Shown here one piece after another: positions 1 to 7,126 of a stretch of DNA of 25,522 nt. This DNA is from a virus. The DNA lies in the IMG/VR virus record IMGVR_UViG_3300035698_007940, positions 1 through 25,522 of that record; one strand, 5' to 3'. Under the pieces are notes generated by a model. That model did not search any database. It saw only the letters and a list, made by a program, of their open reading frames with translations, and was not told the DNA's origin. Both the position numbers and the translations under genes were made by a program. How positions within the stretch are numbered: position 1 is the first letter of the stretch; the number at the start of each line of letters is the position of its first letter.

Positions 1-250
1 CTTTCGGTGCCTTTGGTGCCTTCGGTTCGACGCCAGCTTCACTAGCTTCGGACTTGACGGTTTCATCAAATTTGGTCAGCGCTTTCCAGGTCTGAGTGAC
101 AGCACTATCGTGATCCTTAAACGCTTTGATAGTCGCGACGCCGAGGTTGGTCGCAACGAGATTGCGAAGGACCAGAAGGTTTTCGATGCTTTCAGACTCG
201 AGCGACTCTTGAGTGTACTCTTTGTCAGTGAAGGTTACTTTATCGTTCAT
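1..250 (-). CDS. Phage protein of unknown function, 3' end outside window
   Basis: The first 83 residues are present and the frame stays open to base 1, so the C-terminus is missing. The ATG at 250-248 has a GGAG six bases upstream. The N-terminal part is acidic and probably helical (TQESLESESIENLLVLRNL), followed by a basic-aromatic stretch (ATIKAFKDHDSAVTQTWKAL). The last visible residues are a lysine-alanine-proline repeat (KAPKAPK) that looks like a flexible linker to a further domain. It is the last gene of the replication cluster here, 111 bases after the ribonucleotide reductase and beyond a large stem-loop. I do not recognise a function; a small DNA-associated protein is possible but only a guess. 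Confidence 0.75.
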   Translation of the reverse strand, partial: MNDKVTFTDKEYTQESLESESIENLLVLRNLVATNLGVATIKAFKDHDSAVTQTWKALTKFDETVKSEASEAGVEPKAPKAPK

Positions 251-284
251 AATAGACTCCATTTCTACGTTATGTTTCTTTGGC

Positions 285-339
285 AATGCTTGCCACCACA
301 CTCGAACATTAACCCGTCGATGTGTTGATGGCAAGCATT
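285..339 (-). other. Large stem-loop between reductase gene and next gene
   Basis: Perfect 11-bp inverted repeat (AATGCTTGCCA at 285-295, its complement at 329-339). The 33-base loop can pair further: CACA and TCGA at 297-304 pair with TCGA and TGTG at 317-324, around one unpaired base. No U-run follows on either strand, so it is not a classical intrinsic terminator. It may protect the 3' end of the upstream mRNA or be a protein site. A weak promoter-like pair, TTGCCA then TAATGT at 17 bases, overlaps it on the minus strand. Confidence 0.6.
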
Positions 340-361
340 ATTTGTCCATAACCAGACTTAT

Positions 362-2212
362 TTAATCTGAACAGGCACCAGTCTTGCGACCATGCTCGTC
401 GAGAGAACAAGAACCACCTTCAAGTTGAAGCTCAACAATTTTTGCAATCTCTTCGTCAACATCGGCCGATTTGATAGGCTCGTCATAATTTCCTGCTGGA
501 CGATATGTCGTGATACCTTTGGCACCGTTTTCCCAAGCCATTATGTAGATGTCTTTGAACTCGGTGTAGGGCATGTCCTCACGGACGTTGCAGGTTTTGC
601 TGACAGCACTGTCGCTCCACCTTTGAGCAGTACACAAGACGGCCACATGCTCTTCAGCTGTGATCTTACCATTGGTGACTGTCCGGCCTTTGACACCCAA
701 ATAAGCGACACCATAATCAGGAATGAGAACAGTCTTCATACCATCTTTCATGATCACATTACGCTTTTGCTCATAGGCGATCACTGGCTCAATACCTGAC
801 GATATATTGTCAGCGTAAAGCGAAATCGTACCAGTCGGTGCCACGCTTGTCAAGTGAGAGTTGCGGATACCATGCTTCTTGATCAGAGTTAGAGTGTCCT
901 CGTCCAGACCCTGAATGAACTTCCCCTTGAGATAGAGTTCAGAGTCGTAGAGTGGGAACGAACCTTTCTCAGCGGACAGTAATGCAGAGGCCTGATAACA
1001 CCTGTTCGTCAGGAACCCCATGATCTGATCTTGAACTTCAATGAACTCTGGAGTTCCATAGGGATGACCCATCGCTTCAAGAGCATTCGCCAAACCCGTG
1101 ACGCCGAGGCCCATGCGTCTTTTCCTTTGGGCTTCCAGCTTTTGTTGAGGCAGAGGGTAGCGACTACGATCTATGACATTGTCCATCGCACGAACGATGT
1201 GAGGAATGTCTTGGGCGAGTTGATCGAAGTCGAAAGAGTAGTAACCTATTTTGTCAAGACGCATAGTAAGATATTTCACGAGGTTCACACTGCCCAAGAG
1301 ACAAGCGCCATACGGAGGCAACGGCTGTTCACCACATGGATTGGTCGCAGCGATTGTTTCGCAGTACCAGAGATTATTCATGACGTTGATGCGGTCGATG
1401 AAGATCACTCCTGGTTCTGCCCAGTCGAAAGTTCCGCGCATGATCATGTCCCACAAAGCACGGGCGTTGACCTCACGATAGTTCCGGCCGCCGAATCTCA
1501 ACATGAACATTTTGTCAGCCTTGACAGCTTCCATCAGCTCATCTGTAACAGCGATAGACATATTGAAACCACGAAGCGGTCGCATATCCCAAGGGATATT
1601 CTGATCTGTAACTTGCTTCGCACGAATGAATTGCTCTATGTCAGGGTGGTCACAACGCAAGACCATCATCTGTGCGCCCCTACGGTTTCCCGCGCTGGCA
1701 GTAGCACGACAGACCATATCCAAGATGCCTGCAAAGGCAAGGGGACCGTCTGTCGCACTGTCTACACCCTTGATAATATCACCAGATGGGCGCATCGTGG
1801 AGAAATCATAACCGACACCACCGCCTTGACGCATTGTAGTCGCGGACAGTTTGGCGATGTCCATGATACTTTCGGAGTGGAAATAACCGTTGCCTCGTTC
1901 AACGATTTTCTCGGCCTCTGTTGGTCCATCAACAAAACTATCGTGAATGGTCGGCATGACGAAACAGTTGTAGAGCGTCACGTTCTTGAGTGACCCTGCT
2001 CCAGCTTGAACACGACCCGGAGGCAGAAAACGCTGTTCCATAAGGATAGAGCGAAAGGCCATGTAGTGATCATGATTGTCTTGAAGAAAGCTGGCGACGC
2101 GATTTGTGGCTTCACGAAAGTTCTCGTTTTGACCGCGATACTTCTCCGCTCCGATAGCATCACAGTGAGGATTCTGTGGTCCAGACATACGTTTTTTCTC
2201 CTGATTGTACAT
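362..2212 (-). CDS. nrdJ: Class II (adenosylcobalamin-dependent) ribonucleoside reductase, NrdJ-like
   Basis: Reduces ribonucleotides to deoxyribonucleotides to supply dNTPs for phage replication. The 616-residue protein has the reductase core: C83 in NCFVM and C304 in GACLLGSVNL form the expected reducing pair. NPCGE at 291-295 gives the radical cysteine C293 with N291 and E295. The phosphate loop is APTGT at 457-461, followed by SGIEP. GACLLGSVNL and GAKGITTYRP are typical of class II enzymes, and the class I tyrosine pair is not seen. A C-terminal pair, C602 and C614, probably re-reduces the active site. No ATP-cone is visible before the core, and the protein is shorter than many bacterial NrdJ proteins. 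The start at 2212 has AGGA upstream; a second ATG at 2188 has a good CAGGAG and could be the true start. It follows the helicase gene by 14 bases. Confidence 0.93.
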   Translation of the reverse strand: MYNQEKKRMSGPQNPHCDAIGAEKYRGQNENFREATNRVASFLQDNHDHYMAFRSILMEQRFLPPGRVQAGAGSLKNVTLYNCFVMPTIHDSFVDGPTEAEKIVERGNGYFHSESIMDIAKLSATTMRQGGGVGYDFSTMRPSGDIIKGVDSATDGPLAFAGILDMVCRATASAGNRRGAQMMVLRCDHPDIEQFIRAKQVTDQNIPWDMRPLRGFNMSIAVTDELMEAVKADKMFMLRFGGRNYREVNARALWDMIMRGTFDWAEPGVIFIDRINVMNNLWYCETIAATNPCGEQPLPPYGACLLGSVNLVKYLTMRLDKIGYYSFDFDQLAQDIPHIVRAMDNVIDRSRYPLPQQKLEAQRKRRMGLGVTGLANALEAMGHPYGTPEFIEVQDQIMGFLTNRCYQASALLSAEKGSFPLYDSELYLKGKFIQGLDEDTLTLIKKHGIRNSHLTSVAPTGTISLYADNISSGIEPVIAYEQKRNVIMKDGMKTVLIPDYGVAYLGVKGRTVTNGKITAEEHVAVLCTAQRWSDSAVSKTCNVREDMPYTEFKDIYIMAWENGAKGITTYRPAGNYDEPIKSADVDEEIAKIVELQLEGGSCSLDEHGRKTGACSD

Positions 2213-2226
2213 TGTTGATTTCCTAT

Positions 2227-3465
2227 CTACATTCTTACAATGGTCAGGTTTTCTGACGCACGAGTGATAGCAGTATAAAGCCAGCGGTCTCGCTGGTTTT
2301 TGAAACAGAAAGACTCATCAAAAACGCAAATACTTTCCCATTGAGAACCCTGTGATTTATGACAGGTGAGAGCATATCCATAATCGAACTCGTCGGCGTC
2401 AGAGCGAAGCCAGTATTGTTTCTTGAGCTCTTCACCACGTCCCAGGAAATAGTGTTCCAAAGCAGCGACGCTGACACTCATCGGGCTTCCTTCAGGATTG
2501 ACTGACATATGGACTTTTCCATCCATCACACCCTCGACATCCGTTACGTTGAAAATTGCCCCGTTTAATAAGCCTAGCTCATTGTTATTTCGGAGACAAA
2601 CTAAACGGTCCCCGAGTACAGGGTAAGGATCGTGGATGTCATGCAGCTTTCTAAGTTTCATGTTGCTGGCATGGCGGGTGATGTTTTTCCCAACGATAAC
2701 CTGATCAAAGCTGAGCATAAGTTCTGGATCAAGCTTCGTTCCTTTGGGATGAACGTGGCAATTTTGTCCCCAGTCACCAAGTTCTAAGCGCTCACCGTTG
2801 CGAACTTTTGTAGCCATCCTGAGAATAGGAGACTCGGCCGCTTGGCGATGAATTTCGTCCAACATAATATCAGGATTAATTCCCTCTGTGAAGTAACCAG
2901 CTCCACCCACTGGAGGAAGCTGCGCCGGATCACCCAAAACAAGAACAGGAGTACCGAACGATAAAAGATCAGCTCCCATTCTAGCATCAACCATTGAGCA
3001 TTCATCGATAACTATGAGCGGAGCATCTTTGACGATACTCTCTTTGTTCAGTGTGAACTGAGGCTGTGATGAGTTCACGATTTCTTCATCAATAGCTCTT
3101 TGCAAGGCTTTCACTTTGGGATGACTGTTGATGAATTCCTCTCCCATGTCTTTCATGTCAGTCAACAACATGACAAGACTTTCTTCAAGCTCTCTTAGAT
3201 GAGCCTTGCTTTTATCGCGACTACGATAAATCAGAGAGTGTATCGTAGCTGCATTTTCACAGCCTTTAGTTCGTAAAACGTGAGCGGCTTTGCCCGTATA
3301 AGCAGCGAACAGAACACCATCACTGATAGTTTCAGCGAGGTACTTTGCGAGCGTTGTTTTCCCAGTGCCAGCATACCCAAAGAGATGGAACACTTGCTTC
3401 TCACTGTTATGATACCAACGATTCACTGCCACAAGGGCCGCGTCTTGTTGCGGCGCAAATATCAT
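2227..3465 (-). CDS. RecD/Dda-type SF1 DNA helicase
   Basis: An ATP-driven DNA helicase, probably acting at the phage replication fork or in recombination. The 412 residues carry the superfamily 1B motifs in order: Walker A GYAGTGKTT (30-38), Walker B DECSMVD (154-160), motif III GDPAQLPPV (from 178), HKSQGSQW (369-376) and YTAITRA (397-403). The length is close to that of T4 Dda and much shorter than RecD, so a stand-alone helicase is likelier than a RecBCD subunit. The ATG at 3465 has AGGAG seven bases upstream. It lies downstream of an apparent intrinsic terminator and immediately upstream of the reductase. Confidence 0.93.
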   Translation of the reverse strand: MIFAPQQDAALVAVNRWYHNSEKQVFHLFGYAGTGKTTLAKYLAETISDGVLFAAYTGKAAHVLRTKGCENAATIHSLIYRSRDKSKAHLRELEESLVMLLTDMKDMGEEFINSHPKVKALQRAIDEEIVNSSQPQFTLNKESIVKDAPLIVIDECSMVDARMGADLLSFGTPVLVLGDPAQLPPVGGAGYFTEGINPDIMLDEIHRQAAESPILRMATKVRNGERLELGDWGQNCHVHPKGTKLDPELMLSFDQVIVGKNITRHASNMKLRKLHDIHDPYPVLGDRLVCLRNNNELGLLNGAIFNVTDVEGVMDGKVHMSVNPEGSPMSVSVAALEHYFLGRGEELKKQYWLRSDADEFDYGYALTCHKSQGSQWESICVFDESFCFKNQRDRWLYTAITRASENLTIVRM

Positions 3466-3481
3466 GTAGCTTCTCCTGACT

Positions 3482-3510
3482 AAAACGGACGAGGAGTTAC
3501 CCTCGTCCGT
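3482..3510 (-). terminator. Intrinsic terminator on the minus strand
   Basis: A perfect 10-bp GC-rich stem (ACGGACGAGG, loop of 6, then its complement) at 3485-3510. On the minus strand it is followed at once by four Us (3485-3482). It sits between the stop of the SSB-like gene and the Shine-Dalgarno of the helicase gene. There is no room for a new promoter, so downstream genes would rely on read-through: it may be an attenuator that lowers helicase and reductase expression relative to the SSB-like protein. Confidence 0.75.
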
Positions 3511-3530
3511 ATGTGATAAACTGTTCTGTC

Positions 3531-4391
3531 TTAGAACGGAATTTCATCAGTGTCAGAAGGAAGCGGCTTGGATTCACCACCACCCTTGCCGCCGTCTTCA
3601 CCACCTTGGCTGTCAAAGTCTGCTCGAGCCAAACCGTTCTCGATCATTGTGCCAAATTCCTTGGCTTCCTTGAGCAGATCCATGCTGTCGCCGGGATTGA
3701 TCAGCGACTCACGCCAAGTTTCAGCCATCGGGCCGATCTTGTAGTTGTAATAAGTGCCGCTTTCGTTTTTCTGCTTGGTGGTCGAAATCCAGCAGCGGTT
3801 CGCAAAGATTGGTGGACGACCTTTCTGCGTATACATCGCGGTCATCCAGTCCTTGTGGACCTTGATCTTGGTCGACGAGAAGCTGAGAACACAGTAGCCT
3901 TCGGTTTCTTTACCTTCAGCATCCATGATCAGACAATAGACGTAGTACGTCTCGACCAGATCATTGCCCGTAGGCGATTTGAACTGGATGCGTTTTCCGT
4001 CTGCGTCTTTGGGTGGAATACGCGAGCCGCCGTTCTTGGTGATAGCGTCTTTGTAAATCTGCGAGTCAAGCTCGTGACGATCAGCAAGACCACCGCCTTT
4101 GTTCCGAGGAACCCATTCGACAACAGCGGCTTCTTTGTAAACCGGGATGATGCAAACAGGTTGCTTCAAGATTTCCTTGGTCACGGAGTTGACTAAATCT
4201 CCAGCCTTGCAGCCTTCAATCGTTTGGTCCTCGACTTCCGGCGAGTTTGATTGTAGCACGTTGATGAACGGAATGGAAAGATCGTTGATCGTCGTGCCTT
4301 CAAAACCAGAGTGAGAATACTCACCATAGTCATATCCACCCGCGTTTGCGACGTTTGTGTTTTTCGTTTCAGCTACTTCTTTGCCAGCCAT
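3531..4391 (-). CDS. Putative single-stranded-DNA-binding protein with SSB-type C-terminal tip
   Basis: A 286-residue acidic protein. The body is rich in beta-strand-like segments with many aromatic residues (VEWVPR, ETYYVYCLIM, GYCVLSFSSTKIKVHKDW). It is followed by a Gly/Asp/Glu/Lys-rich linker (SQGGEDGGKGGGESKP) and ends in DTDEIPF. That ending closely matches the DDDIPF tip with which bacterial SSB recruits partner proteins; acidic tails ending in Phe are also found on phage SSBs such as T7 gp2.5. Neighbours are two helicases and a reductase, which fits a role at the fork. I do not see a textbook OB-fold signature, so the SSB assignment rests on tail and context. The chosen ATG (4391) has AAGGAG six bases upstream; the GTG further upstream at 4442 has no such site. 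Confidence 0.7.
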   Translation of the reverse strand: MAGKEVAETKNTNVANAGGYDYGEYSHSGFEGTTINDLSIPFINVLQSNSPEVEDQTIEGCKAGDLVNSVTKEILKQPVCIIPVYKEAAVVEWVPRNKGGGLADRHELDSQIYKDAITKNGGSRIPPKDADGKRIQFKSPTGNDLVETYYVYCLIMDAEGKETEGYCVLSFSSTKIKVHKDWMTAMYTQKGRPPIFANRCWISTTKQKNESGTYYNYKIGPMAETWRESLINPGDSMDLLKEAKEFGTMIENGLARADFDSQGGEDGGKGGGESKPLPSDTDEIPF

Positions 4392-4460
4392 GACAGGCTC
4401 CTTTCGGCTATAGTTATTGGGGATGCACCCCACACTCACCACTATCCTAGGTGACAGGAT

Positions 4461-4571
4461 TCACTTGTGTACGTTCATTGACAAAAGCAAAGCTTCTTGT
4501 TTTGTGAAGCCTTGACGAATTGATGCTTCGTAATGAATCTTTCTAATCTTTGAAAGCAGCTCTGCCCACAT
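4461..4571 (-). CDS. Small phage ORF, possibly the 3' part of a frame-disrupted gene
   Basis: An open frame from the ATG at 4571 gives 36 residues (MWAELLSKIRKIHYEASIRQ then GFTKQEALLLSMNVHK), helical and ending in a GFTKQEALLL segment of a kind common in small phage proteins. The same frame stays open without a start codon back to 4667 and still reads like protein there (QQSQSQNYENASHEAAIKEA). The preceding gene ends in ATGA, the overlap style used throughout this cluster, but that ATG opens another frame and stops after 18 codons. Either a short internal start is used or one base has been gained or lost. A weak GGA precedes the internal ATG. Function unknown. Confidence 0.4.
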   Translation of the reverse strand: MWAELLSKIRKIHYEASIRQGFTKQEALLLSMNVHK

Positions 4572-4656
4572 GGCTTCGTTTTCCAACGAATTTTCAGCTT
4601 CTTTTATAGCAGCCTCGTGACTAGCATTTTCATAATTTTGTGACTGTGACTGTTGG

Positions 4657-5205
4657 TCATAGGTCTTTCACTTTCGCTGTGCGTTGACGGAAAATACCAA
4701 ACGTGTCTTTGGGTAACTCGACTCCATCACCGAGGCGTTCCTTGACCCAAGAGTTGAGCGTTGCATGATGAACTGAATAATTGCTCTTCATAACAAGCTT
4801 CATTTCAAGTTTTCCCACAGCTTCAATGAACGCCTTGGTGCGAGCTTCGTCTCCTTTGGGAAACTCGAACACTAATTCGCGCTTGACGATATGACCGTAG
4901 TTGTTGTCGTCTAACCACTTTATAGCAGGCTCGCGCTTCTCACCAGCAATGCTCGAACGGATCTCTTCCTTAACAATCATTTCGCGACCATCACCAAGAT
5001 TGAATTTCCCCTCCATACCATCGGTCGCTTGTGGGATGCGCGTTTCTGCGATGTCCTTGAGCTCTGCATTGGCAAGCTCGAGTTCAACAACGATGAGAGC
5101 AACCTTTGCCTCAGCAGCGAGATATTCATCTGCTAGTGAACGCAACACAGCATTCAAATTGTCAGATGGTCTGTCATCACGAAACGCTGCATAGTCATCT
5201 TGCAT
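4657..5205 (-). CDS. Conserved phage protein of unknown function (replication cluster)
   Basis: A 182-residue charged protein. Residues about 15-60 are strongly helical and could form a coiled coil (YLAAEAKVALIVVELELANA). The middle is an alpha/beta-like region (LGDGREMIVKEEIRSSIAGE). The C-terminal part carries a YSVHHATLNSWVKERL motif followed by ELPKDTFGIFRQRTAKV. The layout (helical hairpin, charged core, helix, hydrophobic end) resembles a hypothetical protein that recurs in early regions of phages, but no catalytic motif is visible and I assign no function. The ATG at 5205 has GAGG eight bases upstream, and a sigma70-like promoter lies just before it. Its stop overlaps an ATG (ATGA) that starts only an 18-codon frame. 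Confidence 0.85.
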   Translation of the reverse strand: MQDDYAAFRDDRPSDNLNAVLRSLADEYLAAEAKVALIVVELELANAELKDIAETRIPQATDGMEGKFNLGDGREMIVKEEIRSSIAGEKREPAIKWLDDNNYGHIVKRELVFEFPKGDEARTKAFIEAVGKLEMKLVMKSNYSVHHATLNSWVKERLGDGVELPKDTFGIFRQRTAKVKDL

Positions 5206-5234
5206 TAGATTATCCTCTTGTTATCTACCTTTAC

Positions 5235-5263
5235 ATTATGCCCCATTAGCCCACAAAAGACAA
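5235..5263 (-). promoter_or_regulatory. Sigma70-like promoter
   Basis: Reading the minus strand, TTGTCT (5263-5258) is followed after exactly 17 bases by CATAAT (5240-5235), matching the sigma70 consensus at 4/6 and 5/6. It fills the gap between the stop at 5266 and the Shine-Dalgarno of the gene starting at 5205, and resembles the promoter at 7098-7126 (both have a TTGTC -35). Prediction from sequence only. Confidence 0.6.
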
Positions 5264-5265
5264 CC

Positions 5266-5604
5266 TTAATATATCTTCGCGACAATCTCCGTGTACTCAT
5301 TATGTCGTCCACTCCATTGGAGAAGCTTGACTGAGCCATCATTGTAACGAGCAGCAATCGTTGTCGCCATTCCGATAAGACCTGGATTACCTATAAGAAG
5401 AAGATGATCATCGTTACAGAAATCTGATAGTCTCTCGTGCATATCACCCAAGACAAGTCCGGGGTTGAATGGGTGCGCCGAGGGCGAGAGAAGATACTGG
5501 ATCTTCCCCCACCGCTCTGCCTTGTTGATTGATGTGAATCGAGGAACCAGTTCTTTGCTGACCTGATCGAATCTCATCTGCTTTTGGACTGCGAAGACTG
5601 TCAT
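5266..5604 (-). CDS. Conserved phage protein of unknown function, coupled to SNF2 helicase
   Basis: A 112-residue protein starting MTVFAVQKQMRFD. It has a compact hydrophobic core with LLSPSAHPFNPG, LLLIGNPGLIGMATTIAARY and a C-terminal KLLQWSGRHNEYTEIVAKIY. The NPGLIGMATTIAARYNDG stretch is the most distinctive part and belongs to a small phage family without known function, as far as I recall. The ATG overlaps the helicase stop as TAATG at 5606-5602, with AAGGA upstream, so translation is probably coupled and a partnership with the helicase is plausible. A TTG nine bases upstream is an unlikely start. Confidence 0.82.
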   Translation of the reverse strand: MTVFAVQKQMRFDQVSKELVPRFTSINKAERWGKIQYLLSPSAHPFNPGLVLGDMHERLSDFCNDDHLLLIGNPGLIGMATTIAARYNDGSVKLLQWSGRHNEYTEIVAKIY

Positions 5605-7076
5605 TATATCCAATCCTTGAGAGCATCGCCAAGAATTTCCGCAGCAACATCTTTCTTGCTACGCAAATTTGTGACTATGTGTTCATCGATCTGAGAATCA
5701 CTCATAATGTCGATATAATTGACGGGATGATCGTCCATACCGCCGCGATGCGCACGATCTTCTGACTGGAGACGGTCCAACAAGCGGAACGAATTCGAAT
5801 AGTAGACCATTGTCTTGGCCTGAGTTAGCGTAAGGCCGGAGCCACCCTTTTGGGCATTGCCGACGAACCATTGAACATCGCCTCTTTGGAAAGCCAGCTT
5901 GTTTCTCTCGGACTGATCTTGATCAACCTTACCGTCATACCGAACAGCACTCTTGCCAAGCAGGTTCATGATTTGATCAATGTCGTGGGTGAAGCGAGCC
6001 CAAATGATTCCAGGATGATGAGTCTCGTCTCGGATTTGCTCCATTGCTCCGAGCCGAGGGTTTTTCTCGGAGAACATATGTACTGGCTCGTCATCGCCGA
6101 CTGGAACATAGTTACAAGAAATCTGTTGAAGACGAAGCTGCTTCACGATGGGAAGCTCTGCTGTAATCAGGTGATCTCCGATCTCAAGCATGAGCTCGTC
6201 TTCCAACTGAGAGTAAGCGGCTTTCATTTCACGCGACATTTCAAAGTAGCGTTTCGAGTACAGCTTGGGTGGGAGATCTAGAACATCGTCCTTGAGGACT
6301 CGGTCAGAAATCTCGCTTAACCACTCGGTCAATATGTCGAGGTTTTGATATTCAATCAGCTTGTCATAACCGGGATCGTAACCATGAAGTTTCTTACAAT
6401 CAGCCGCCGTGAACCATCGGCCAAAATAATTGCGAAACTCGACTGTTCCATGAATACCATGATTCTTCCAGAACCACTCATCCAAGAACCTGATTTGACT
6501 GTAGACGTCGAATGGCCCAATAGCAACAGGAGTTCCCGTGAGGATACGACGATACTTCGCATACTTACCAGACGCAATCACGCGCTTTGTTCTTTTGGCA
6601 TCTGGTGACTTGATGTTGTGGGCTTCGTCAAGAACTTGGAGGCATTTCCGTTCTTTGAGAAACTTCCAAACAAGATCATAGCCTTCTTTTGTCATGATCC
6701 CATTGTAGCTGATCAGTAGAACAGACAGACCATCATGAGTGAACAGAGAATTCATTGCTCGCTTGTGAGCCTGTGTTGCCTTGCGCGCGGTGCTGAACAC
6801 TTGAACGCGCACGTCGAGCGCGAGCTCGGGAGGCCAGTGCTTTGGGATTTCGTCAGTGTTCCAGTTGCGCTCTACTCCAGGAGGAGCGATAACTAGCAAA
6901 CCGTCAATCTCACCATTGTCATATAAGATTGCCGCCGTGTCGATGATTGGTTTCGTTTTCGCTGTGCCTTGTTCCCAGAACAAACCCCATGACTTCTCTT
7001 TCATGTGCTTCTTGAGATGTTCAAGCTGATGCTGAAACGGTTCGACTGAGTGCGGGTAATTTTCTATATCTAACAT
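5604..7076 (-). CDS. SNF2/DEAH-type superfamily 2 helicase or translocase
   Basis: A 490-residue ATPase of the SNF2-like superfamily 2 type, predicted to move along or remodel DNA during phage replication, recombination or repair. Motifs in order: Q-motif-like VEPFQHQLEHL (11-21); motif I WEQGTAKTK (34-42), in place of the more usual GxGKT/S; motif II DEAH (150-153); motif III LTGTP (179-183); motif V GGSGLTLTQA (from 411); and motif VI QSEDRAHRGG (437-446). GSGLxLxxA and QxxxRxHRxG are characteristic of SNF2 and RapA-like enzymes. No extra DNA-binding domain is visible. The ATG at 7076 has AAGGAG five bases upstream and a strong promoter lies just before. The TAATG at its end couples it to the small gene at 5266-5604. 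Confidence 0.92.
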   Translation of the reverse strand: MLDIENYPHSVEPFQHQLEHLKKHMKEKSWGLFWEQGTAKTKPIIDTAAILYDNGEIDGLLVIAPPGVERNWNTDEIPKHWPPELALDVRVQVFSTARKATQAHKRAMNSLFTHDGLSVLLISYNGIMTKEGYDLVWKFLKERKCLQVLDEAHNIKSPDAKRTKRVIASGKYAKYRRILTGTPVAIGPFDVYSQIRFLDEWFWKNHGIHGTVEFRNYFGRWFTAADCKKLHGYDPGYDKLIEYQNLDILTEWLSEISDRVLKDDVLDLPPKLYSKRYFEMSREMKAAYSQLEDELMLEIGDHLITAELPIVKQLRLQQISCNYVPVGDDEPVHMFSEKNPRLGAMEQIRDETHHPGIIWARFTHDIDQIMNLLGKSAVRYDGKVDQDQSERNKLAFQRGDVQWFVGNAQKGGSGLTLTQAKTMVYYSNSFRLLDRLQSEDRAHRGGMDDHPVNYIDIMSDSQIDEHIVTNLRSKKDVAAEILGDALKDWI

Positions 7077-7097
7077 ATGTACTCCTTTTCTACGACC

Positions 7098-7126
7098 AGT
7101 ATAACGGCATTTTATCTGCTTGACAA
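7098..7126 (-). promoter_or_regulatory. Strong sigma70-like promoter for the SNF2 helicase gene
   Basis: On the minus strand TTGTCA (7126-7121) and TATACT (7103-7098) are separated by 17 bases; each matches the sigma70 consensus at 5/6. The -35 box lies inside the last codons of the HNH gene. A start near 7091 would give a short leader before AAGGAG and the ATG at 7076. This is the best promoter I find in the window and probably starts the replication-module transcript. Confidence 0.75.

Noticed and set aside
1031-1993. 320-codon ORF on the plus strand
   Set aside because: It lies fully antisense to the reductase gene, whose catalytic motifs are unmistakable; the plus-strand translation resembles no protein and has no ribosome site.
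3513-4196. 227-codon ORF on the plus strand
   Set aside because: Antisense shadow of the SSB-like gene; nothing else in the window is on the plus strand.
4392-4442. Upstream GTG start extending the SSB-like protein by 17 residues
   Set aside because: No ribosome site precedes the GTG, while AAGGAG lies correctly before the ATG at 4391.
4407-4456. Small hairpins (TGGGG/CCCCA and ATCCT/AGGAT) upstream of the SSB-like gene
   Set aside because: Stems of only five base pairs without U-run or conserved partner; they can easily occur by chance.
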